A stretch of DNA of 64,000 nt from positions 25,182 through 89,181 of the forward strand of contig NZ_NITZ01000002.1 in the NCBI RefSeq assembly GCF_002632615.1. Reading direction: 5' to 3'. Every line of letters starts with the position of its first letter. Within the stretch, counting starts at the first letter, position 1. The stretch is from Xenorhabdus miraniensis. GTDB taxonomy: Bacteria; Pseudomonadota; Gammaproteobacteria; Enterobacterales; Enterobacteriaceae. A program made the translations under genes and the position numbers. The notes below the pieces were generated by a model, which saw only the letters and a list, made by a program, of their open reading frames with translations, did not search any database and was not told the DNA's origin. Shown in pieces: positions 48,458-57,015 of this stretch.

Positions 48458-48907
48458 ATGGCTCAACATTTCCATTGGCAAAAAGAAAACTATCAAGTCT
48501 CAACAGATAAATCGCTATTAGACATCACCGCTATTCACCAATTTCTTACACGCTCCCGTTGGGCAGAAGGCATTGATCTTGAAACAGTGCGGACAGCGAT
48601 TGAAAACAGCCTGACATTTGGGTTGTACAAAGATCAAACCCAAATAGGGTTTGCAAGATTGGTGACGGATTTTGCTACTTTTGGCTATCTATGTGATGTA
48701 TATGTCTTGGAAGAGTATCAGAAACAACAATTAGGACGTTGGTTGATGACATGCTGCCAATCTCATCCTTTGCTACAACGGCTAAGAAGAATCATGCTGG
48801 TAACTTCAACCGCGCCTTGGTTATATGAAAAATTTGGTTACTCTCCCGTTAACTGTGAAAATGGTGTTTGGCAGATAGTTCGCCCGGATATTTATAAGAA
48901 AGGGTAA
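48458..48907 (+). CDS. GNAT family N-acetyltransferase
   Basis: A 149-residue GNAT protein. The acetyl-CoA site is CDVYVLEEYQKQQLGRWLM (about residues 83-101) and the C-terminal APWLYEKFGYSPV is the typical last strand-helix. The substrate is unknown; its shape is that of small enterobacterial GNATs acting on amino acids or small amines. GAGGAG precedes the ATG. It lies directly downstream of selC and is the first gene of the possible island, though its base composition is less extreme than the genes that follow. Confidence 0.8.
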   Translation: MAQHFHWQKENYQVSTDKSLLDITAIHQFLTRSRWAEGIDLETVRTAIENSLTFGLYKDQTQIGFARLVTDFATFGYLCDVYVLEEYQKQQLGRWLMTCCQSHPLLQRLRRIMLVTSTAPWLYEKFGYSPVNCENGVWQIVRPDIYKKG

Positions 48908-49166
48908 TTCTAATTATTGGTTTTGGAAACGATTACATTAGTCGTTATCTATATAGGAGTAATGAATTTTATAATTTATGGTCATTCATTTAATCTATTG
49001 AAAAAAGCTATTAAAATTAGGTATTATCTATATAAACATGTGTGCTAACTTAAGGGTTAATAGTTATTTGAAATTGTTTTAGGTTTACAGCTTATATTAT
49101 TTTGTTAGTTTATTCTTTAAATAATAAGTCTATCTGAAAATCTCATTTTAAATCATGTAAATATAG
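48908..49166. promoter_or_regulatory. AT-rich promoter region of the two-gene module
   Basis: About 260 bases, extremely AT-rich, with no gene. It lies between the GNAT gene and the nuclease-like gene and should contain the latter's promoter. No terminator or inverted repeat of note was found. Confidence 0.4.
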
Positions 49167-50075
49167 GTGAATAATTTGACTTTAGAAGATTTTGTTGAAC
49201 GTTCGCTTGGACCATCACTAAGGAAGAAATTAGAGAAAATAAATATTGGTGGCTCCAGTAATCACAAGGGAACTAAATATGAAAATTATTATGCAGTCGC
49301 AAAAATTTGTTCATCTGTAGCTAATTCCATGAAAGATAATTCTTATGATAACTATGTATTATCAGCACAAGAAAGAGCATTTGTAGATGATCTTTGCTGG
49401 AGGGTTAAGGATAGTGGTTTAAAGATAAACTATCAGGCAAAAAATTCTGAAAACTATGTTGCTGATTGGAATAATGACTTACAAGAAAGAATTAAAAATC
49501 AATATCATATAGATATTAATTATCATAAGGTGAAAATTTCACGTAATGTTCTGCTTGTTAGTTCAAAAGCTAAGTACCGAAAAAATTTGAAGAAAATCCC
49601 TATAGATTTACGTACTTTTTGTGACTGTGAATATTTTCCTTATTTTAAAAGTTCAACTCAGTTGATAATGGAACATAAACCATTACGTTCTGATTTAGAA
49701 AAAATTTGTGCAAATAAGAGCCTGCAATCACTTGATACTGCATTTAAAATTATTCACAGTGCTTGGGTAATGAATGATTCTCAGGAAGTGAAAACGATTG
49801 GAGACATTATTGGGGAAGCAAAATCTATGTCACACCCAAATATTTTTCATGGACTGATACCATCGCGACTAACCGAGAAATGCGCCACTTTCAATGGATG
49901 TATTGCTAGTGTAGAATCCGGTATCGTTTACGTGCGGTGTCGTGGCTTAGAAGTCGTAGTTACTGATGCCTATGACCAGCTGACGCCTGAGCAGTTAAAG
50001 CAAATTGATTCTGCAACTGAGTTACATACATTTTTAGATATTTTGACTAATATTACTAAACAAAGCTTCCTATAG
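49167..50075 (+). CDS. PD-(D/E)XK nuclease-like protein of a two-gene module
   Basis: A 302-residue protein not recognised as a named family. The N-terminal third looks like a DUF4297/Cap4-type restriction-nuclease fold: GGSSNHKGTKYENYYAVAKI with E39, then D74-D75 in AFVDDLCW and Q90-A91-K92 in INYQAKNS, matching the order E, D, (Q/E)xK. The rest (about 120-302) has no motif I can name, but SRLTEKCATFNGCIASVESG and VYVRCRG suggest a second, sensor-like domain. Start is GTG at 49167, or TTG at 49176 with AGGTG six bases before it. It is 39 bases upstream of a phosphoribosyltransferase-like gene and both are AT-rich. A defence role is inferred from architecture and location only. Confidence 0.55.
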   Translation: MNNLTLEDFVERSLGPSLRKKLEKINIGGSSNHKGTKYENYYAVAKICSSVANSMKDNSYDNYVLSAQERAFVDDLCWRVKDSGLKINYQAKNSENYVADWNNDLQERIKNQYHIDINYHKVKISRNVLLVSSKAKYRKNLKKIPIDLRTFCDCEYFPYFKSSTQLIMEHKPLRSDLEKICANKSLQSLDTAFKIIHSAWVMNDSQEVKTIGDIIGEAKSMSHPNIFHGLIPSRLTEKCATFNGCIASVESGIVYVRCRGLEVVVTDAYDQLTPEQLKQIDSATELHTFLDILTNITKQSFL

Positions 50076-50114
50076 AGGCTTACATAGCAGAATATAAAAA
50101 GGTTAGGAGGGAAT

Positions 50115-50801
50115 ATGGTCACTCCCATAAATAATAGAAGTTTTAGTCGATATGCTAATGATAAAGCTAAAATTGCGTTGAACCGCTTATTGGAAGACCA
50201 AATAAATCCTGATGAATATCGTGCTGTGATGAAGCAGCTAGGTTGCTTTTTGGGGAATGTTGTGTCTCCATTTATTCCTAAAACGGATAAGTGCCTTGTG
50301 GTTTCTACTGCCGAAGATGCCGATTATCTTTCACGAGGAGTATTAGACTCTTTGAAAGAAGATCATGAGGCTAAAACAGCTGTCTTTTGGAATAACCATT
50401 ATTCATTAAAAGATGGTGTAAGTGTTGCTCCTATAGTGCATAAATTCTTAGAGCCAGGGTATGACAAGTCTAATCAATTAGTTATTGTTAAATCGGTAAT
50501 TTCTGGTAGCTGTGTTGTACGTACAAATTTGCTTGAAGTTATTGAAAAAATTAAGGCAAAAAATATTTATATTGTTTCACCGGTTATACATGAGAATTCC
50601 GAAGCGTCTTTATTAAAAGAGTTTCCTTTACGAATTAGCAAAAAATTTAAATTTATTTATTTTGCCGTTGATGCTGAAAAAGATACTCACTCAGGTGAGG
50701 TTATTCCTGGTATTGGTGGGCAAATATACGATAAGCTTGGTTTAGGTATGCAGCCAGTTAAAACTGGGTTTATACCTGAATTAGTTAAGGAATTAACTTA
50801 A
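50115..50801 (+). CDS. Phosphoribosyltransferase-like protein of a two-gene module
   Basis: A 228-residue protein resembling type I phosphoribosyltransferases, uracil type. NQLVIVKSVISGSCVVRT (residues 120-137) sits where the PRPP loop normally lies, but Lys-Ser replaces the usual acidic pair, so catalysis is doubtful. Near the C terminus VIPGIGGQIYDKLG (about 198-211) is like the PGLGDAGDRIFG uracil-binding loop of Upp. A helical N terminus (1-50) is extra. GGAGGG is a strong ribosome site seven bases before the ATG. It may bind a nucleotide or PRPP as a signal and control its nuclease-like partner; that is inference. Confidence 0.55.
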   Translation: MVTPINNRSFSRYANDKAKIALNRLLEDQINPDEYRAVMKQLGCFLGNVVSPFIPKTDKCLVVSTAEDADYLSRGVLDSLKEDHEAKTAVFWNNHYSLKDGVSVAPIVHKFLEPGYDKSNQLVIVKSVISGSCVVRTNLLEVIEKIKAKNIYIVSPVIHENSEASLLKEFPLRISKKFKFIYFAVDAEKDTHSGEVIPGIGGQIYDKLGLGMQPVKTGFIPELVKELT

Positions 50802-50830
50802 TATCATTAATATGATTTTCTATCATAAAA

Positions 50831-50861
50831 AACTCAAGGAAAGAAAATCCCTCCTTGAGTT
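50831..50861. terminator. Bidirectional terminator after the two-gene module
   Basis: AACTCAAGGA-AAGAAAATCCC-TCCTTGAGTT, a ten-base perfect stem between convergent genes; the preceding A-run gives a T-run on the minus strand. Confidence 0.8.
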
Positions 50862-50876
50862 CCTGAATATTTTCTA

Positions 50877-51203
50877 TCAAAACGGCTTATTTATCGAATT
50901 ATATAGCGTATCAAGTTGATTAATCCGCTGGTGGTAACTTTGCAGCAAACAGGCTGTATTCCCTTTGCATTTTTGGCGCTGCTTCAGCCATGCAGTTTGG
51001 TCATCATACATATCCCCTGATACTCCCATGGTAAATAACCCTTTCAAAAAGTGATACTTTACGCTCATTTCTACATCCAAATCATTGAGCTTTGGGTTTG
51101 AGCAAATCGCTTTTTCATCCGGTGCCTTAGCTTTCGCACAGTCAAAACTGGCGGCGAAGCTTAATGGCGACAGGACAAGTAACATAAAATAGATATGCTT
51201 CAT
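50877..51203 (-). CDS. LprI/DUF1311-family exported protein
   Basis: A 108-residue protein with a signal peptide (MKHIYFMLLVLSPLSFAA) and a mature LprI/DUF1311 domain: FDCAKAKAPDEKAICSNPKL, then LDVEMSVKYH, Q-x-x-WLKQRQKC and CLLQSYHQRI. The four cysteines would form disulfides in the periplasm. Some relatives inhibit lysozyme; others are uncharacterised. It starts one base after the DUF930-like gene ends, in the same direction as the PI-PLC-like gene, so the three may form a unit. Confidence 0.75.
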   Translation of the reverse strand: MKHIYFMLLVLSPLSFAASFDCAKAKAPDEKAICSNPKLNDLDVEMSVKYHFLKGLFTMGVSGDMYDDQTAWLKQRQKCKGNTACLLQSYHQRINQLDTLYNSINKPF

Positions 51204-51680
51204 TTATTGCTCCTTATGGGAGGGGATAACAGGCCCAGGCCCGGTTTGCAATTTGGGAGACTCGGCACTTTCATACTTAAATGAGTGTGCCTTACCCGCT
51301 GCATCCAATTTGCAGGAGAACCGGATATCCTTCCAACCATCATCTGTCCGGTACATGCCTTTACCAACCAATTCAGATGAATGTTCCAGCTTTATGCTAT
51401 CGGGTGAAACATCACCCAGAAAAACCTTATCGGCGTCTTTGTGATGCTGTTGAATGATGGGCAAAGCAAAAGGGCGACAAATAAACTCAGCCACTTTTTT
51501 AGCCTCTGACCAGTTTGCTATATCTTTCAGAACAGATTTATCTGTAATTTGTTCATTAATCTGTAGTTGCAGGTATTTTTTCTGGGTTAGGGATAATTGT
51601 TTGGATGGTGATTGTGCTTGCGCAAAGGCAGATAATAAAAGACAACTGGCACCCAAATAAGTTAAGTATTTTGAAAACAT
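51204..51680 (-). CDS. Exported DUF930-like protein
   Basis: A 158-residue exported protein when started at the ATG at 51680, with GGGGAG upstream and a clean signal peptide (MFSKYLTYLGASCLLLSAFAQAQS). The upstream frame extension to 51776 would bury the signal. The mature part has FICRPFALPIIQQHHKDADK and DGWKDIRFSCKLDAAGKAHS, a pattern I associate with DUF930: two cysteines, a central Asp-rich turn and a C-terminal strand pair. Function is unknown. It lies between the PI-PLC-like gene (115 bases) and the LprI-like gene (no gap), so it could be a periplasmic partner or immunity factor. Confidence 0.6.
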   Translation of the reverse strand: MFSKYLTYLGASCLLLSAFAQAQSPSKQLSLTQKKYLQLQINEQITDKSVLKDIANWSEAKKVAEFICRPFALPIIQQHHKDADKVFLGDVSPDSIKLEHSSELVGKGMYRTDDGWKDIRFSCKLDAAGKAHSFKYESAESPKLQTGPGPVIPSHKEQ

Positions 51681-51794
51681 AGCAGCATACTCCCCGTTTG
51701 AGACTAAAAAAGTATGGCACAGATTGCTTAATTGTGCCATCACAGAGGATATACGTTGACTTATTGTTGAAGCCATTTTTAAATAGCCTTTTTG

Positions 51795-53153
51795 TTATGC
51801 CAAATGTACCTTGTAGTTAATTGCTACTGCAAATGCAGTTATGTTTTTATCTAATACATTATCAACATTAATGATATTCGGGTATGATAATGAATCCATA
51901 ACGATATAAGGATAAGCAGACAGGTTTTGATTCGCATAATTTGCTAAATCTTTAATGCTAGCAACTCCCGGTAGCTGACAAAGGGTTGCTTGTGCTGCAC
52001 TTTGGGTTAATGTCCAATATAATAAAAAGTACTTATATCCAGCAAACTTATTCATTTTTTTGACCTGTTCATCGGACATCTTCCTGAAATCATTTGTATT
52101 GGAATATTTACCATATATATTAAGGTCATCAAGATAGAAAAACCCTTTTTTATATCGTTTTCCTAAATCAACTTTGTTTTTTTCATCTTTTCGTATGACG
52201 AATAAAACGGCTGAATTGGCTCCATTATTGGTAAACTTGTTTAAAGTTATGTTTGCAAGAGAAAAGGGGGTATCTGTTTCATCATCCTGATAATAGTAGC
52301 GATATTTAATCTTACTTAATTGGCCAAATAGACCGTCCCATTCATCTTGTGTAAATGAACGATAAGATGTATTGCCAAGATCAGTATTGAGAGAATGAGA
52401 AAGCCTGATAATGATCAACTCATTGTTGTTTTTTGTGAATGAATTTATACCATTAATGATAGATTGAATGGGTTCGCCGTTTGCGCCTTGCCAGGTGAAA
52501 CCAACTTTAGAATAATGGCCGGTAGAGTAATGGGCAGCACTGATGACTGGCCTGATATCAAAGAATCTTATCCCTAAATTCAATTGTCCTAATACATCAT
52601 AAGATTGAGTTAATGTATTACATTCATATCCGAATGCTGTTCCACCAGTCATTTTACTCATACCCGCATCATGAGAGCCAGTAATACAGATTGATTTTAA
52701 TGGCAGATCACCCAAAAGTTTTCTGTTATCATACATCCAACTCTCCGTTTTCAGGTTTGTTCCCGTATAGTTTCCTTCTGCGCCTGAAAGTATAAATGTG
52801 GTTAATGAGTCTGGTTTCCACCCTAGTATTAATGTTGACCCTGGTAAATTTCCGTCTGCTTTTAAACTGATAAAAACAATACTAATCAAAAAACGCCCTT
52901 TATCTTTATGATATTTTGCACTTATTTGAAAACGACTTTCCTTCGAGTCAAGTAACTTGTATTCAGCAATACCCATATCAAGATCATGATCATTAGAAAT
53001 CCAACCACTTCTTTCTATGGTTAACTGGACTGCATTTTTAGATGTTATTTTTTCTGGGAAATACCAAAAATTCATCTGATAAGAAGAACTTTTAACTATT
53101 TCCCAATCAGCATTGGTGCTATTGATCAATGAAAGATATGCTGTCTCACCCAT
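51795..53153 (-). CDS. PI-PLC X-domain-like phospholipase/phosphodiesterase
   Basis: A 452-residue protein. Residues ~145-450 match the bacterial phosphatidylinositol-specific phospholipase C fold: ICITGSHDAGMS with H161 and D162, GIRFFDIRP with R196, and a second histidine in AAHYSTGHYS (H208 or H213); ELIIIRLSHS follows. Residues 1-130 form a beta-rich domain of unknown kind (NSTNADWEIV, IERSGWISNDHDLDMGIAEY). There is no signal peptide, so export, if any, uses a dedicated secretion system. Composition is AT-rich. It could act on host phosphoinositides or bacterial phospholipids; the adjacent exported proteins favour an effector-type arrangement but do not prove it. Confidence 0.75.
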   Translation of the reverse strand: MGETAYLSLINSTNADWEIVKSSSYQMNFWYFPEKITSKNAVQLTIERSGWISNDHDLDMGIAEYKLLDSKESRFQISAKYHKDKGRFLISIVFISLKADGNLPGSTLILGWKPDSLTTFILSGAEGNYTGTNLKTESWMYDNRKLLGDLPLKSICITGSHDAGMSKMTGGTAFGYECNTLTQSYDVLGQLNLGIRFFDIRPVISAAHYSTGHYSKVGFTWQGANGEPIQSIINGINSFTKNNNELIIIRLSHSLNTDLGNTSYRSFTQDEWDGLFGQLSKIKYRYYYQDDETDTPFSLANITLNKFTNNGANSAVLFVIRKDEKNKVDLGKRYKKGFFYLDDLNIYGKYSNTNDFRKMSDEQVKKMNKFAGYKYFLLYWTLTQSAAQATLCQLPGVASIKDLANYANQNLSAYPYIVMDSLSYPNIINVDNVLDKNITAFAVAINYKVHLA

Positions 53154-53303
53154 AACAACCTCTTTTATTAAGTAAATATTATAATTTCCAAAAATTATTT
53201 GGAGTAGGTTATTATTAGTATAGTATAAATTTTAAAAGGTAATTTTAAATTAACCTGTAAATGTGCGAAGCATTAGTGTGGTTTATTTAATCTTTATCAT
53301 TGA

Positions 53304-53328
53304 CCTCGCCTATTAAGACGAGGTTTTT
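53304..53328. terminator. Hairpin between treC and the PI-PLC-like gene
   Basis: CCTCG-CCTATTAAGA-CGAGG with TTTTT on the plus side, about 30 bases after the treC stop. Both neighbouring genes read on the minus strand, where no T-run follows, so its role is uncertain. Confidence 0.45.
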
Positions 53329-53356
53329 ATTATTTAATAATATATAAATAAGTTGG

Positions 53357-55018
53357 TTATTCTGCTAATAAGTATATTGCTTCATAAGGTTTAATTTTAA
53401 TTTCATTCGCTATTTTTGTGGGTGAAGGATAATTGCTTATTAATACCTGCCATTCTTTGTGTGTAAGTGAAGCCTCTGGAGACCAAGATTGTGTTTCATT
53501 ACTGAGATTGGCAATCACCAGCAGAGTTTGTGCCTGCCAACGGCGCAAATAACACCACAGTGAGGGATGATCAGGCAGTAAATCCAGATAATCACCATAT
53601 GTCAGGATAGGTTGCTGCTTTCTCAATTTAACTAAATCGTGGTAGCAATAAAAGACGGAATCTTTATCCTGTAATGCGGCTTCGGTATTGATTTCCGGGT
53701 AATTACTGCATGGTGCAATCCACGGATTGCCGGTGGTAAAACCTGCATTCGCTGAATTATCCCACTGCATAGGAGTCCGGCCATTGTCGCGGGACTTCTG
53801 CGCTAGAATTGCCAATATATCCTCTGGCTGCATGCCTTGCTCAATACGCTCCTGATACATATTCAGGCTTTCGATATCCCGATAATCTTCAATACGCGCA
53901 AAATGTGGGTTCGTCATGCCCAGCTCTTCACCCTGATAAATATAAGGTGTTCCTTGCATACCGTGCAGCACCATAGCCAACATTTTGGCGGATGTTTTAT
54001 GGTGCCGGTGTTCATCTCCAAACCGGGAAACAATGCGGGGTTGATCATGATTACACCAGAAAAGCGCGTTCCAAGCCTTTTGATACATACCTTGCTGCCA
54101 TGTTGAGAAAATCTTTTTCAACTCAACATAATCGGGTTTTGCGCGAGTCCATTTCTCTCCATTCGGATAATCCACTTTCAGATGGTGAAAATTAAACGTC
54201 ATGGACAGCGCTGTCCCATCCAGTGAGCTATAGCGCTGGCAGTGTTCAAGGCCAGTGGAGGACATTTCACCGACAGTCATCAATCCCTTAGGTTGAAAAA
54301 CATCACGGCTCATTTCTTGCATAAATTCATGGATACGCGGGCCATCGGTATAGAATCGACGACCATCTCCACGTTCATCATTCGGATAATCCTGCTGTTT
54401 TGAGACAAGATTAATTACGTCCAGTCGCAAGCCATCTACACCACGATCAGCCCAGAATTCACAGATTTTTTTCAGCTCAGCGCGAACAGGTTCATGCTCC
54501 CAATTTAAATCGGCTTGTTCTACCGCAAACAGATGGAGGTAATACTGCTGGCTCTCTGCATGCCATTGCCAGGCATTACCACCGAATTTAGACCTCCAGT
54601 TATTGGGCAAGGTGCCTTCGGAGCCGTCTTTCCAGATATAAAACTGGCGATAAGGACTATTAATATCTTGAGCTGCCTGGAACCACGGATGCTGCGTTGA
54701 AGTATGATTGAAAACCATATCCAAAATGATGCGAATGCCTCGTTGATGAGCGTTTTGCACCAAATTGTCAAAGTCTTCCATCGAGCCATAATCAGGATTA
54801 ATAGCGCAGTAATCGGCAACATCATAGCCATTATCAATTTGTGGAGACGGATAAATTGGGGTGATCCAGATAGCCTCCACACCGAGGCGTTGCAGATAAT
54901 CCAGCCGCTGGATAATCCCGTTGATATCTCCTGTGCCGCTTCCGGTACTATCTTGAAAACTCTTTGGATAAATTTGATAGATAACGCTATCCATCCACCA
55001 CGGTTTTTGTTCGGTCAT
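53357..55018 (-). CDS. treC: Alpha,alpha-phosphotrehalase
   Basis: GH13 enzyme that splits trehalose 6-phosphate to glucose and glucose 6-phosphate in the cytoplasm. The 553-residue chain has DMVFNHTS, the catalytic nucleophile in DGLRLDVINLV, the acid/base Glu in VGEMSS and NHDQPR. Trehalose is the main blood sugar of insects, which suits an insect pathogen. It lies 85 bases downstream of treB in the same operon. Confidence 0.95.
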   Translation of the reverse strand: MTEQKPWWMDSVIYQIYPKSFQDSTGSGTGDINGIIQRLDYLQRLGVEAIWITPIYPSPQIDNGYDVADYCAINPDYGSMEDFDNLVQNAHQRGIRIILDMVFNHTSTQHPWFQAAQDINSPYRQFYIWKDGSEGTLPNNWRSKFGGNAWQWHAESQQYYLHLFAVEQADLNWEHEPVRAELKKICEFWADRGVDGLRLDVINLVSKQQDYPNDERGDGRRFYTDGPRIHEFMQEMSRDVFQPKGLMTVGEMSSTGLEHCQRYSSLDGTALSMTFNFHHLKVDYPNGEKWTRAKPDYVELKKIFSTWQQGMYQKAWNALFWCNHDQPRIVSRFGDEHRHHKTSAKMLAMVLHGMQGTPYIYQGEELGMTNPHFARIEDYRDIESLNMYQERIEQGMQPEDILAILAQKSRDNGRTPMQWDNSANAGFTTGNPWIAPCSNYPEINTEAALQDKDSVFYCYHDLVKLRKQQPILTYGDYLDLLPDHPSLWCYLRRWQAQTLLVIANLSNETQSWSPEASLTHKEWQVLISNYPSPTKIANEIKIKPYEAIYLLAE

Positions 55019-55102
55019 AACTATCCCTACTAATTTATTATGCCTACTAATTTACTATGCCTACTCATTAAGTAGGCCTGTTAATTTAATGAGCTTGCTA
55101 AG

Positions 55103-56536
55103 TCAATTGGCAATCTCATTGGATAATGCTGCCTTACGTTCGTTTCTGCGATAAGCCAGAACGGTCAGCACTAAAGGGACAACAATAGCGACAAGCATAG
55201 CGATTAGGTAGACCATCCAAAACTGTGGTTTGATGGAAAGAATACCCGGTATACCACCAACACCGATGCCATTGGCGGTGACATGATTAAAGCCACAAAT
55301 CAGCCCGGCCAGGCTTGCACCAATCATTGCGCAGAACATCGGGTAACGATATTTCAGGTTGATACCGTACATGGCAGGCTCAGTGACTCCCAGATAAGCT
55401 GAAATTGCCGCAGGAACAGAAACTTCACGCTCTTTCTGTTTCTTGCTTGCCCAAATAATGCCGGCTACGGCTGACCCTTGGGCAATATTGGATAGCGCAA
55501 TAATAGGCCAGATTGGTGTTCCGCCAGTGCTTTGGATCATTTGCAGATCGATTGCCAGAGTCGTTTGGTGTACACCTGTAATAACCAGCGGGGCGTAGAA
55601 GAAGCCGAACAAGGCGGCACCGATAGGGGCAAAACTACCCGTCATTAATCCTTTAACAGCCCAGGCAACGCCATCGCCGATAGCACGTCCGGCAGGCCCT
55701 ATCAGTGCATGGGCAAGGAATACTGCCAGCAACAGAGAGGTGACAGGGACAATAACAAGATAGAGGTAATCGGGTACCCATTTTTTCAGCCGTGTTTCAA
55801 TCCATCCCAGCGTTAAACCTGCTAATAAGGAAGGAATAACTTGTGCCTGATAACCGACTTTATCAATTGTAAACCAGCCGAAATTCCAGACTTCGGGAGC
55901 TTGTTGCCCAAGCAGATAAGCATTCATCAACTGTGGGGAAACCAGTGTAATCCCCAAAATAATCCCTAAGATGGGTGTTCCACCCATTTTTTTGACAGCA
56001 GACCAGCAGATCCCGACAGGAAGATAGAAGAATATCGCTTCACCGATCAGCCAAAGGAAGTCATAGATAGTCTTCCAGATAGGGTCGAGCTGAGCGAGTG
56101 ACTTGCCCTCGCTGAACGGAATATCGCCGATCAGGTTACGGAAACCGAGAATTAAACCACCGCTTATCAGAGCGGGCAGTAATGGGAAGAAGATCTCAGC
56201 AAAATGTGAAATTGCATTTTCATACCATTTCATATTTTGGCGAGCTGCTTGTTTAACTTCTTCTTTATTAACGGATTGTTTTCCGGTGGCTTCAAGCAGG
56301 GCTTTATAATAAATATCTACATTTGTTCCAATAACCACCTGAAATTGACCGGCATTGGTGAAGCAGCCCTTAACCATTGGTAACTCTTCAATGGCTTTGG
56401 CATCGGCATTTTCTGGTGTATTGAGAACGAATCTGAGGCGGGTGATACAATGACTGACGGAGGCGATATTTTCTTTTCCTCCAATCAATGTAATAAGTTT
56501 TTCAATATCCTTTTGATTTATTTGTTTTTTCTTCAT
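55103..56536 (-). CDS. treB: PTS trehalose-specific EIIBC component
   Basis: Inner-membrane phosphotransferase permease that imports trehalose as trehalose 6-phosphate. The N-terminal EIIB domain holds the phospho-cysteine in SVSHCITRLRFVL (residue 30), and the EIIC domain (about 105-470) has ten membrane segments with the GxxE-type GVTEPAMYG. There is no EIIA domain, so it depends on the glucose EIIA (Crr). The repressor gene treR, next to treB in E. coli, is not adjacent here. Confidence 0.95.
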   Translation of the reverse strand: MKKKQINQKDIEKLITLIGGKENIASVSHCITRLRFVLNTPENADAKAIEELPMVKGCFTNAGQFQVVIGTNVDIYYKALLEATGKQSVNKEEVKQAARQNMKWYENAISHFAEIFFPLLPALISGGLILGFRNLIGDIPFSEGKSLAQLDPIWKTIYDFLWLIGEAIFFYLPVGICWSAVKKMGGTPILGIILGITLVSPQLMNAYLLGQQAPEVWNFGWFTIDKVGYQAQVIPSLLAGLTLGWIETRLKKWVPDYLYLVIVPVTSLLLAVFLAHALIGPAGRAIGDGVAWAVKGLMTGSFAPIGAALFGFFYAPLVITGVHQTTLAIDLQMIQSTGGTPIWPIIALSNIAQGSAVAGIIWASKKQKEREVSVPAAISAYLGVTEPAMYGINLKYRYPMFCAMIGASLAGLICGFNHVTANGIGVGGIPGILSIKPQFWMVYLIAMLVAIVVPLVLTVLAYRRNERKAALSNEIAN

Positions 56537-57015
56537 GCCTTTGCTCCTTTGTGTGGCAGGAGTTATAAAAAACGGAATTTTGCGATTAACAGAATGATTA
56601 CTCTCGTGATGAGATAGTGAATAGACTGAAATAATAGCTGATTCATCCTAGTAAGATTTCAAACTTTTTAATATGAAAATATTTTTCGTTTGAGTTTTAG
56701 ATCACATTTTACGCCATTGGTTTGAAATTAAAGATTTTTATATTTGCAAAACTTATAGGTGAAACAGGTTTGATTACTTAGCTAATTAATAGATATTTAT
56801 TATACATTGTGCTGGATTTATATTTTTTTTGTAAAACAAAGGAGGGTTTTATTGTTAATGGTTTTTGAAATGTATGGATTTTTTTTCTGCCGAAAAAGAA
56901 ATTATTCTATTTGTGATAAATGAGTCTTTAATATTGTTCATTTTCAGTCAGTTGATAAGATGATACCAGAGCCTTAGTTCTCAGTTAGGAGAAGCATGAA
57001 ATGATGAGGTGATAT
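56537..57015. promoter_or_regulatory. Spacer between treB and an orphan gene
   Basis: A 479-base AT-rich divergent spacer. It includes the treB promoter, a candidate CRP site, and the promoter of the orphan gene at 57016. No TreR gene or other open frame was supported. Confidence 0.45.
56688..56709. promoter_or_regulatory. Candidate CRP site upstream of treB
   Basis: TGAGT-TTTAGA-TCACA with flanking TTT: the right half is perfect for the TGTGA-N6-TCACA consensus and the left half matches three of five. It lies about 155-170 bases before the treB ATG. treB is CRP-activated in E. coli, which supports but does not prove it. Confidence 0.45.

Noticed and set aside
48316..50876. Duplicate of the selC 3' end marking an island boundary
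   Set aside because: No second GATCTTCCGCCA-type sequence was seen in the window.
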